Shown here in pieces: positions 1 through 5,020 of a stretch of 6,389 nucleotides of DNA; the stretch's first letter is position 1; the number at the start of each line of letters is the position of its first letter. Location of the stretch: assembly GCA_002305685.1 (NCBI GenBank), contig DBQB01000026.1, positions 1-6,389 of the forward strand, read 5' to 3'. The DNA is from Ruminococcaceae bacterium UBA1405 (GTDB lineage Bacteria > Bacillota > Clostridia > Oscillospirales > Ruminococcaceae). The notes below the pieces were generated by a model. The model saw only the letters and a program-made list of their open reading frames with translations, ran no database searches and had not been told where the DNA came from. The position numbers and the translations under genes are program-made.

Positions 1-417
1 TCAATTTTGCAACGGGCCCTTTTGTTTTAGTTTACTTGAGTGTAAGACAACCAACAGCTATGCTGGTGTGAATCATTTTGCTTTAGCATTTGTCCTGCGA
101 GCAAAGCAAGATGAAAAAAGAATGGGTTTCGATCAAAAGGGGCAAGTTTCAGGTACTTTGCTCGTTTATGAGTTGCGGGGCAATCAATGCAGATGACGGA
201 ATTTTTCGAGGTCCCTTGAGGGGCTTTGCTTGTACAAAGCCCTTTCAGGGCTTCTTCAAGCCACCGGCTAAGCCGGTGGTTTTGACTATGGTTGCCGAAA
301 ACTTTTGGGGGCGAAAACGAGACCTGGGAAGGCCAAAACGGGAAAATCAGCAGTTATTCATGGTTTTTGGCTTGGATTTTCTCAAAACATTGTGCCAAAT
401 TTCCAGTCGAAAAGGCG
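1..417. other. Intergenic region without a convincing gene
   Basis: I see no gene I can support here. The one long open frame (TTG at 90 to a stop at 464) has no ribosome binding site, a composition unlike a folded protein, and runs through the stem-loops at 211-282 and the promoter at 418-445. A 9-bp inverted repeat, cgagcaaag (98-106) and ctttgctcg (156-164), flanks a 49-nt spacer and may be chance. The stem-loop cluster is listed separately. The stretch is AT-richer than the genes to its right and may be degenerate mobile-element or intergenic DNA. Confidence 0.6.
211..282. repeat. Cluster of stem-loops, IS200/IS605-end-like or dispersed repeat
   Basis: Three hairpins lie in tandem. The first is ccc-ttga-ggg (213-222). 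The second is aagccct-ttc-agggctt (237-253), which competes with a larger alternative, ggggctttg/caaagccct (220-228 with 235-243). The third is a perfect 8-bp stem, ccaccggc/gccggtgg (261-268 and 272-279), with a 3-nt loop and flanking A/T runs. Short subterminal hairpins of this kind are typical of IS200/IS605 ends and of REP or MITE-like derivatives. No TnpA or TnpB frame is visible, so at most this would be a remnant or non-autonomous copy. The third hairpin followed by tttt could instead act as a weak transcription terminator for a gene left of the window. The assignment to a family is from memory of similar hairpins and is not proven here. Confidence 0.45.
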
Positions 418-445
418 TTGACATTTTGAAAATATATGGTATACT
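418..445 (+). promoter_or_regulatory. Sigma-A promoter of the amino-acid transporter operon
   Basis: A perfect -35 box TTGACA (418-423) is followed, after 16 bp, by TATACT (440-445). TGG sits directly before the -10, giving an extended -10 (TGn). Transcription would begin near 452, leaving about 75 nt of leader before the short leader ORF at 527 and about 218 nt before the binding-protein start. No other good promoter is seen before the operon. Confidence 0.8.
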
Positions 446-456
446 CTTAGATAGTT

Positions 457-507
457 TAGCGTAGTAAAACGCTACTACAGTCCATCAACAAAAAGGATTG
501 TACTACG
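457..507 (+). promoter_or_regulatory. Structured 5' leader with mutually exclusive short stems
   Basis: Just after the presumed transcription start, tagcgt (457-462) can pair with acgcta (469-474) around a 6-nt loop. The overlapping cgtagta (460-466) can instead pair with tactacg (501-507). The intervening aaaggat (492-498) is perfectly complementary to atccttt (567-573), the segment that can mask the ribosome binding site of the binding-protein gene. No T-box signature (such as a GGGTGGNACCGCG block) is visible. The pairings are short, and the last is partly expected because any SD-like purine run matches the same pyrimidine run. Confidence 0.3.
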
Positions 508-526
508 ACACAAAGGAGTGGTTTCC

Positions 527-607
527 GTGAAATGCATCAACCCTAACCGCCCTGTAAATGGTTTTTATCCTTTCCTGCGTCACCATTGCCACCATCACCA
601 TTGCTGA
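527..607 (+). CDS. His/Cys-rich leader peptide (putative attenuator uORF)
   Basis: A 26-codon frame starts at GTG (527), 8 nt after a strong AAGGAG (513-518), and stops at TGA (605-607). The peptide begins M-K-C-I-N-P-N-R-P and ends F-L-R-H-H-C-H-H-H-H-C, so six of its last eight residues are His and two are Cys. It lies between a strong promoter and an amino-acid ABC transporter operon, 62 nt upstream of the binding-protein ATG. This is the classic place for a regulatory leader peptide such as HisL of enterobacteria. It has no signal peptide or membrane segment. I infer that its job is to sense charged tRNA-His and/or tRNA-Cys through ribosome stalling. Alternatives are a metal-binding micropeptide (the H/C cluster could bind zinc or copper) or a ribosome-arrest peptide. 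I do not recognise the exact peptide. The frame and its ribosome binding site are clear; the function is inferred. Confidence 0.72.
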   Translation: MKCINPNRPVNGFYPFLRHHCHHHHC

Positions 608-660
608 TTTTGGGGATCGATGAGATGTTTGCCAACGACAATGATGACAGGAAAAGGAGA
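566..660 (+). promoter_or_regulatory. Candidate translational attenuator masking the downstream RBS
   Basis: The leader-peptide coding strand 568-588 is complementary to 639-658, which contains most of the AAGGAGA ribosome binding site (654-660) of the binding-protein gene. The paired blocks are 568-570 with 656-658, 571-573 with 652-654, 574-577 with 648-651, 580-582 with 645-647, and 584-588 with 639-643. That is about 18 base pairs, broken by a 2-nt bulge, a 1-nt bulge and one C/A mismatch, around a 50-nt loop. The block tcaccattgc occurs twice (580-589 and 595-604). If a ribosome covers the first copy, the second could pair with 639-647 and leave the ribosome binding site open. No U-run follows the stem, so control of translation fits better than transcription termination. 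Pairing was done by eye; no folding energy was computed. Confidence 0.5.
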
Positions 661-669
661 TTACATATT

Positions 670-1539
670 ATGAAACGTTTGAGTCGCTTTATCGCCGTCA
701 TGATGGGTGCTGTTTTGACCCTAGCTGCTATGTCGGGCTGTTCTTCCGCCAGTTCTTCCTCCTCCACAGCCGCCAACCGGCTGGAAGCCATCAAGGAGCG
801 GGGATATCTGGAAGTGGCGACGGAACCATATTTTGCGCCCAATGAATTCATCGATGCCTCTAAGCCTGCCGAGAAGCAGATTGTGGGCAGCGATATAGAG
901 CTTGCCAAACGGATTGCCGAGGAAATCGGTGTGGAGCTGCGGATTATCCCGCTGGAGTTTTCCGCTGTTCTTTCCAGCGTGACCGAGGGCAAATACGATC
1001 TGGCCATCTCTGCTTTGGCCTATACCCCGGAGCGGGCGGAAGCAATGGCGCTGAGCGAAGGATACTATTTTAACCCCAACAGCGAGGGCTACAGCTTGCT
1101 GGTACGGGAGGAGGATGCGGATCAGTACAAATCTTTCTCTGATTTTGACGGAAAGATCGTTGTATGCCAGAGCGGCTCGCTGCAGGAGATGTACGCTACC
1201 ACCCAGATGGATTACCAGAAATTCAAAGAATTTCCCCGGGTTTCCGCCACCACCGACGGTTATCTGATGGTTTCGGAAAAGAAGGCAGATGCAGCTGTCT
1301 GTGCTGTCGCCAACGCCAAGCTCTATTGCGAAGCCAATCCGGGGCTGACAACGCTGGCGGGCGTCATTCAGTTTGAGACCGATCCCGAATTCGACGGTAC
1401 CCGCGTGGGCGTTCCCAAAGATGAGCCGGAGCTGTTGGAAGTGGTCAACAAGGTGATTGCCGATCTGTTGGAATCCGGAGAATATGAGCAGTGGTATAAG
1501 GAATATCAGGAGTATGCCGCTGGTCTTGGAATTGAATAA
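670..1539 (+). CDS. Polar amino-acid ABC transporter, substrate-binding lipoprotein
   Basis: This 289-residue extracellular solute-binding protein (SBP_bac_3, family 3, HisJ/GlnH-like) captures an amino acid outside the membrane and delivers it to the permease encoded next. It has a type II signal peptide: basic start M-K-R, hydrophobic residues 7-21, lipobox M-S-G-C with Cys24 as the lipidated residue, then a Ser-rich tether (25-35). The binding fold spans about 36-285. Family landmarks are G-S-D-I-E-L-A-K (73-80), the D-L-A-I-S-A-L segment (110-116), and T-P-E-R with Arg122, equivalent to the Arg that holds the ligand carboxylate. ATG at 670 is chosen because AAGGAGA (654-660) lies 9 nt upstream and the signal peptide starts there. 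An upstream TTG at 586 would add residues from the leader-peptide region and has no ribosome binding site. Substrate cannot be read from sequence; the His/Cys-rich leader hints at histidine or cystine. Expression is probably controlled by the leader attenuator. Confidence 0.93.
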   Translation: MKRLSRFIAVMMGAVLTLAAMSGCSSASSSSSTAANRLEAIKERGYLEVATEPYFAPNEFIDASKPAEKQIVGSDIELAKRIAEEIGVELRIIPLEFSAVLSSVTEGKYDLAISALAYTPERAEAMALSEGYYFNPNSEGYSLLVREEDADQYKSFSDFDGKIVVCQSGSLQEMYATTQMDYQKFKEFPRVSATTDGYLMVSEKKADAAVCAVANAKLYCEANPGLTTLAGVIQFETDPEFDGTRVGVPKDEPELLEVVNKVIADLLESGEYEQWYKEYQEYAAGLGIE

Positions 1540-1554
1540 ATACTATCATAACCT

Positions 1555-1584
1555 TTCCACCCCGTCCACAAGGACGGGGTGGAA
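1555..1584 (+). promoter_or_regulatory. Intercistronic stem-loop between binding protein and permease
   Basis: A perfect 13-bp inverted repeat, ttccaccccgtcc (1555-1567) and ggacggggtggaa (1572-1584), closes on an ACAA tetraloop, 15 nt after the binding-protein stop. No T-run follows, so it is a poor intrinsic terminator. The likely role is protecting the 3' end of the binding-protein mRNA, or partial read-through, so that the lipoprotein is made in excess over the membrane parts. Such stem-loops are known in other binding-protein operons (for example the malE-malF intergenic region). Confidence 0.75.
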
Positions 1585-1610
1585 GATTGTCTGAGATTGG
1601 GAGGATAACC

Positions 1611-2285
1611 GTGCTGGAACTCATACAGGATGTGGTGAAAATATGGGCCAAATACAGCGATGTATTTCTCAATGGCCTTTGGGGAACAGTTTGGATTTCC
1701 CTGGTGACGGTGATATTGGGTACCGTACTGGGAACGCTGATTGCCCTGCTCAAGCTGACCAATGTGAAGATTCTCACCTGGATTGTGGATATCTATATTG
1801 AAATTATCCGAGGTACCCCGGCGCTTTTGCAAATTTACTTTTTTTGGCTGGGTGTTCCCAAACTGCTGCCGATGTTGGAGCTGAGCAATACCCAGTGGAT
1901 TGTGGTGGCGCTGATTGTCAATGCCAGCGCCTATATTGCCGAGGTGATCCGTGCTGGTATCCAGGCGGTAGATAAAGGGCAGACCGAGGCCGCCAAGAGC
2001 CTTGGCATGAGTAATTTTCATACGATGCAGCGCATTGTGTTTCCCCAGGCGATCCGCAATATCCTTCCAGCGCTGTGTAATGAATTTATTGTAATGATTA
2101 AGCAAACTTCACTGGCATCTATCTTCTTTGTGGGAGAGCTTACCACCGCTTTCAAAACGGTGCAGTCTGCTACCTTCCTGGTAATCCCGCCCCTGCTGAT
2201 TTCCGGTGTGATTTATCTGGTTCTCAACTGGGGACTTTCCCAGGGCATCAAGGTGCTGGAAAGGAGGATGAGGGAAAGTGACTGA
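1611..2285 (+). CDS. Polar amino-acid ABC transporter permease
   Basis: This 224-residue inner-membrane subunit of the HisM/GlnP type (His/Glu/Gln/Arg/opine permease family) forms the translocation channel, probably as a homodimer because only one permease gene is present. Hydrophobic segments lie at about 23-47, 54-80, 96-117, 155-180 and 195-215. The R-G-T-P motif (67-70) in the second segment is characteristic of the family. The cytoplasmic EAA loop that docks with the ATPase is at 126-153 (E-A-A-K-S-L-G, then I-L-P). GTG at 1611 is preferred: GGGAGG (1599-1604) lies 6 nt before it. An in-frame TTG at 1587 sits directly after the stem-loop and has no ribosome binding site. The final 8 nt overlap the ATPase start, suggesting translational coupling. 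Length is normal for the family. Substrate is not evident. Confidence 0.93.
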   Translation: MLELIQDVVKIWAKYSDVFLNGLWGTVWISLVTVILGTVLGTLIALLKLTNVKILTWIVDIYIEIIRGTPALLQIYFFWLGVPKLLPMLELSNTQWIVVALIVNASAYIAEVIRAGIQAVDKGQTEAAKSLGMSNFHTMQRIVFPQAIRNILPALCNEFIVMIKQTSLASIFFVGELTTAFKTVQSATFLVIPPLLISGVIYLVLNWGLSQGIKVLERRMRESD

Positions 2286-3027
2286 TACCGCTAAAGTACT
2301 CATTCGGGTGGAAAACCTTAAGAAAAACTTTAATAACGATAACCTCCACGTGCTGCGAGGGATTACCGAGGAGATTCGAGAAGGGGAAGTGGTCTCCATC
2401 ATCGGTCCTTCCGGTTCCGGGAAAAGCACTTTCCTGCGCTGTTTGAATCTTTTGGAGACTCCTACCTCCGGAAAGGTATTTTTTGAAGGGGTGGAGATTA
2501 CTGCCAAAAAAATTGACGTGGATAAGCATCGTCAAAAGATGGGGATGGTGTTCCAGCATTTTAATGTTTTCCCCCATTTGACAGTGCTGGATAATATTAC
2601 CATTGCTCCAATTTTGGAAAAGAAGATTCCCAAAGCCCAGGCAGAACAGAAGGCCATGGAGCTTTTACGCCAGGTGGGACTGGAGGATAAAGCAAAAGAA
2701 TATCCTCGCCGTCTTTCCGGCGGCCAGAAGCAGCGTCTTGCCATTGTGCGGGCGCTGGCCATGGAACCTAAGGTCATTTTGTTTGACGAACCTACCAGCG
2801 CGCTGGATCCTGAGATGGTGAAGGATGTTCTGGATGTAATCAAGCGGCTGGCCGATTCCGGTATGACCACGGTGATCGTAACCCATGAGATGGGTTTTGC
2901 CCGCGAGGTCAGCGACCGGGTGCTGTTTATGGATGCAGGGGTGATTGCCGAGTCCGGTACCCCCGAGGAGATCTTCCAGCATCCCCGCAATCCCAGAACC
3001 GTTGAATTTTTAAGTAAGGTTTTATGA
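2278..3027 (+). CDS. Polar amino-acid ABC transporter, ATP-binding subunit
   Basis: This 249-residue cytoplasmic ATPase (HisP/GlnQ type) drives import by dimerising on the permease EAA loops. Seen in order: Walker A G-P-S-G-S-G-K-S-T (43-51), Q-loop Gln93 in M-V-F-Q-H-F-N-V-F-P, signature L-S-G-G-Q (146-150), Walker B V-I-L-F-D-E (166-171) with catalytic Glu171, D-loop S-A-L-D (174-177), and switch His203 in V-T-H-E. All catalytic elements are intact. The E-M-G-F-A-R-E-V stretch after the switch His is typical of the polar amino-acid branch. GTG at 2278 is used, with AAGGAGG (2261-2267) 10 nt upstream inside the permease gene. The 8-nt overlap with the permease indicates one coupled unit. It has no C-terminal regulatory domain such as methionine importers carry. 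Confidence 0.95.
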   Translation: MTDTAKVLIRVENLKKNFNNDNLHVLRGITEEIREGEVVSIIGPSGSGKSTFLRCLNLLETPTSGKVFFEGVEITAKKIDVDKHRQKMGMVFQHFNVFPHLTVLDNITIAPILEKKIPKAQAEQKAMELLRQVGLEDKAKEYPRRLSGGQKQRLAIVRALAMEPKVILFDEPTSALDPEMVKDVLDVIKRLADSGMTTVIVTHEMGFAREVSDRVLFMDAGVIAESGTPEEIFQHPRNPRTVEFLSKVL

Positions 3028-3072
3028 TTGACATATTCCCTGCTGTCCTGTAAAATGGATGGCAGGGAATAT
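3028..3072 (+). promoter_or_regulatory. Promoter embedded in a long inverted repeat (operator or terminator)
   Basis: Immediately after the ATPase stop, TTGACA (3028-3033) and TAAAAT (3051-3056) are separated by 17 bp, a near-consensus sigma-A promoter with a start near 3063. The same DNA forms a long dyad: atattccctgc (3033-3043) with gcagggaatat (3062-3072), extendable with two G-U pairs to 3048/3057, leaving an 8-nt loop. The -10 lies at the centre of the dyad and the -35 touches its left edge. The repeat could be the operator of a repressor controlling the peptidase. As RNA it could also form a 16-bp hairpin ending the transporter transcript, although only TATTTAT follows it. Confidence 0.6.
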
Positions 3073-3098
3073 TTATACATACAAGGAGGGAATCTACC

Positions 3099-4796
3099 TT
3101 GAGTCAAAAAACAACCTTTGCCTATGACCACTATTACGCTTTCGATGAGCTCACTGGTTGCTTAAAGCAGCTGGCGCAGCAGTATCCCAACCTGGCGACC
3201 CTTACCCCGCTGGCCAAAACCCTGAAAGATCGGGAAATTTGGCTGCTCACCATCACCGATTCCGCCACCGGACCCAGCGAGGATAAGCCCGCTTACTATG
3301 CCGATGGCAACCATCATGCCGGAGAGGTTACCGGATCCATGGCAGTGATGCATTTTGCAGATTACCTGCTGACCAATTCCCAGGATCCGGAAATTGCCGC
3401 GCTGCTGAAAAAGTATACATTCTATCTCATTCCCCGTATGTCCCCGGACGGTGCGGAATGCTATCTCACCACCCCCACCCGTTTGCGCTCGGTGGATCGG
3501 ATGTATCCTTTTGAAACATTGCAGCCCGGTTTGCAGCAGAAGGATATGGACGGCGACGGAGTCATCCGTATGATGCGTATTAAGACGCCCTACGGAGCAT
3601 GGAAGGTGTCCGATAAGGATCCGCGCCTGATGACGCTGCGTACCCCCGACGACAGCGAAGGAGATTTCTATAACGTCTATGCCGAGGGTTACATTGAGGA
3701 CTTTAACGGTTTGGATATCCAGCCCGCCCCTGAAAAGTTCGGCTATGATATGAACCGGAACTATCCCGCCTGTTGGAGCCATGAATCCATCCAGAGCGGC
3801 GCCGGTCCCTATCCGCTGTCCAACATTGAGAACAAAACCCTGGCCGATTTTGTCATCTCCCATAAAAACATTGCCAGCGTTCTGACCTACCATACCCATG
3901 GCGGTATGTTCCTGTATCCTCCGGGAACGGTGCCTTCCGCTGAGGCATTTAAGGAGGATATCAAGCGGTATCAGGAGATCGGTAAGATCGCTACGGCCAT
4001 CACCGGTTTTGATACCGTCAATGTATTCGATATGTTTATTCCCAAGGGAACGGTGGCAAGCTCCGGCGCCTTTGACGATTACTGCCACTATGATCGGGGT
4101 ATTCCCGCCTATACGGTAGAATGCTGGGATATCGCTCCCCGTTCCGGTATTCCTCATGCCTGGCCGCTGACCAACTCCAAGTCTCCGGAACAGCAGGAGG
4201 AGGAAGCCTACAAGCAGCTGATGTGGCTGGAAAAAAATGTAGGACCCGATGTGTTTGTGCCCTGGCACACCTTCCAGCATCCTCAGCTGGGCGAGGTGGA
4301 AATCGGAGGCTATAACTATAAATTCACCTTCCAGAACTGTCCGCCCAAGTTCCTCATTGAGGAGGTTGAAAAGCACACCGCCTTTATGCTGCGCCATGTG
4401 CGCTGCCTGCCCAGCCTTCATATCGATCAGGTGTCGGCAGAGTCTTTGGGCGGCGACATCTATCGGGTCAGCGCCGTTGTGGGCAATACCGGATATCTGC
4501 CCACCTATCTGACGCGGGAGGCCATCAAGCTGAAGGTGGACGTCAAACCCAAGGCGGTTCTCTCCTGTGCCCAGGGAATTGAGATGGCCGACGGCAAAGC
4601 GGAACAGACCCTCTCCCATCTGCAGGGATTCAGCGGAATCTCCGCCAGATATATGTGGGGCGTTCCCAACACCGGAGCCCATGAACCGGTACAGCAGAAG
4701 GTTACCTGGCTGATTCACGGCAAGGCTGGCCAGAAGGTGGAGGTTGCGGTGAGCTGTCCCACCGGAGGAAAGGCTTGCGCCAGCGTGGTGCTGTAA
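3099..4796 (+). CDS. M14-family zinc carboxypeptidase, apparently cytoplasmic
   Basis: This 565-residue metallopeptidase of family M14 would remove C-terminal residues from peptides. Zinc and catalytic residues are intact: H-A-G-E gives His73 and Glu76, His265 in T-Y-H-T-H-G is the third ligand, Asn219-Arg220 in M-N-R-N-Y bind the substrate carboxylate, and Glu341 in Y-T-V-E-C-W-D is the general base. Between them, P-D-G-A-E (116-120) and the acidic D-M-D-G-D-G (149-154) insertion mark a bacterial M14 subgroup; the latter resembles a calcium-binding loop. Residues from about 375 form a C-terminal extension, predicted beta-rich, starting with the F-Q-H-P-Q-L-G-E-V-E-I-G-G segment. No signal peptide or membrane anchor is seen, so it probably acts inside the cell on imported peptides. 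TTG at 3099 is supported by AAGGAGGG (3083-3090) 8 nt upstream. It has its own promoter and is followed by a terminator-like hairpin. Natural substrate is unknown; cell-wall peptide trimming is an alternative. Confidence 0.88.
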   Translation: MSQKTTFAYDHYYAFDELTGCLKQLAQQYPNLATLTPLAKTLKDREIWLLTITDSATGPSEDKPAYYADGNHHAGEVTGSMAVMHFADYLLTNSQDPEIAALLKKYTFYLIPRMSPDGAECYLTTPTRLRSVDRMYPFETLQPGLQQKDMDGDGVIRMMRIKTPYGAWKVSDKDPRLMTLRTPDDSEGDFYNVYAEGYIEDFNGLDIQPAPEKFGYDMNRNYPACWSHESIQSGAGPYPLSNIENKTLADFVISHKNIASVLTYHTHGGMFLYPPGTVPSAEAFKEDIKRYQEIGKIATAITGFDTVNVFDMFIPKGTVASSGAFDDYCHYDRGIPAYTVECWDIAPRSGIPHAWPLTNSKSPEQQEEEAYKQLMWLEKNVGPDVFVPWHTFQHPQLGEVEIGGYNYKFTFQNCPPKFLIEEVEKHTAFMLRHVRCLPSLHIDQVSAESLGGDIYRVSAVVGNTGYLPTYLTREAIKLKVDVKPKAVLSCAQGIEMADGKAEQTLSHLQGFSGISARYMWGVPNTGAHEPVQQKVTWLIHGKAGQKVEVAVSCPTGGKACASVVL

Positions 4797-4924
4797 CTTT
4801 CTTTGACGCCTTGTCCGTTATCCCGGCGCAATCGGCTTCGCTCGCTTTTCGGTTTCCATACCGTGTGGGTCAAAAAGTTTGACAGCGGAGATTTCGGGTT
4901 GCCGGGGCGTATATCGAGATTGTA
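4797..4924. other. Intergenic stretch with several small inverted repeats, function unknown
   Basis: I see no gene here. The stretch carries imperfect inverted ends (tcccggcgcaa at 4821-4831 against ttgccgggg at 4899-4907), a cggt/accg hairpin (4850-4853 with 4860-4863), and a gtcaaa-aag-tttgac hairpin (4869-4883). The nested pattern suggests a small dispersed repeat or a structured untranslated RNA. TTGACA at 4879-4884 has no -10 at a suitable distance, so I do not call a promoter. Confidence 0.35.
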
Positions 4925-4925
4925 G

Positions 4926-4968
4926 GAAGGATCAGAGGCGTTTGGTTTGCCTCTGGTCCTTCTATTTT
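4926..4968 (+). terminator. Intrinsic terminator-like hairpin after the M14 peptidase gene
   Basis: A 14-bp stem with one G-U pair is formed by 4926-4939 (gaaggatcagaggc) and 4949-4962 (gcctctggtccttc), with a 9-nt loop. It is followed by TATTTTC, a short T-rich tail. It lies about 130 nt after the peptidase stop and shortly before the glycosidase gene, so it probably ends the peptidase transcript. The weak T-tract leaves read-through possible. Confidence 0.65.
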
Positions 4969-4985
4969 CAGGAGAAAATGTTGAT

Positions 4986-5005
4986 ATTGTAAATGGGTTT
5001 ACAAT
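4986..5005. promoter_or_regulatory. Palindromic operator-like site before the GH28 gene
   Basis: ATTGTAAA (4986-4993) and TTTACAAT (4998-5005) form a perfect 8+8 palindrome around TGGG, 15 bp before the ATG of the glycosidase gene. Such a dyad is typical of dimeric regulator binding sites controlling sugar-catabolic genes (LacI, GntR or similar). The spacing differs from a catabolite-repression cre site, which has a central CG. As RNA it could also fold into a small hairpin just ahead of the ribosome binding site. I cannot assign a good -35/-10 pair around it. Confidence 0.5.
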
Positions 5006-5020
5006 CCATGGAGCGTGTAT

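Noticed and set aside
98..164. 9-bp inverted repeat cgagcaaag/ctttgctcg with 49-nt spacer
   Set aside because: Short arms with a long spacer and no associated promoter or gene; could arise by chance.
90..464. 124-codon open frame starting at TTG
   Set aside because: No ribosome binding site, no recognisable domain, and it overlaps the hairpin cluster and the operon promoter.
586..669. N-terminal extension of the binding protein from TTG at 586
   Set aside because: The extension is another frame of the leader-peptide region. ATG at 670 has a good ribosome binding site and begins a clean lipoprotein signal peptide.
452..669. T-box riboswitch controlling the transporter operon
   Set aside because: No T-box consensus bulge and no terminator with T-run in the leader; the leader peptide explains the region better.
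1587..1610. N-terminal extension of the permease from TTG at 1587
   Set aside because: It abuts the stem-loop and lacks a ribosome binding site; GTG at 1611 has GGGAGG 6 nt upstream.
3162..4718. 518-codon open frame on the minus strand opposite the M14 gene
   Set aside because: Shadow frame arising from codon bias of the peptidase gene, which has intact catalytic motifs on the + strand.
4879..4915. TTGACA followed by TATATC as a promoter for the GH28 gene
   Set aside because: The spacer is 25 bp, too long for a sigma-A promoter.
4978..4992. Tiny ATG frame (M-L-I-L-stop) after AGGAG upstream of the GH28 gene
   Set aside because: Only four codons and the RBS-to-start spacing is 3 nt; likely chance.
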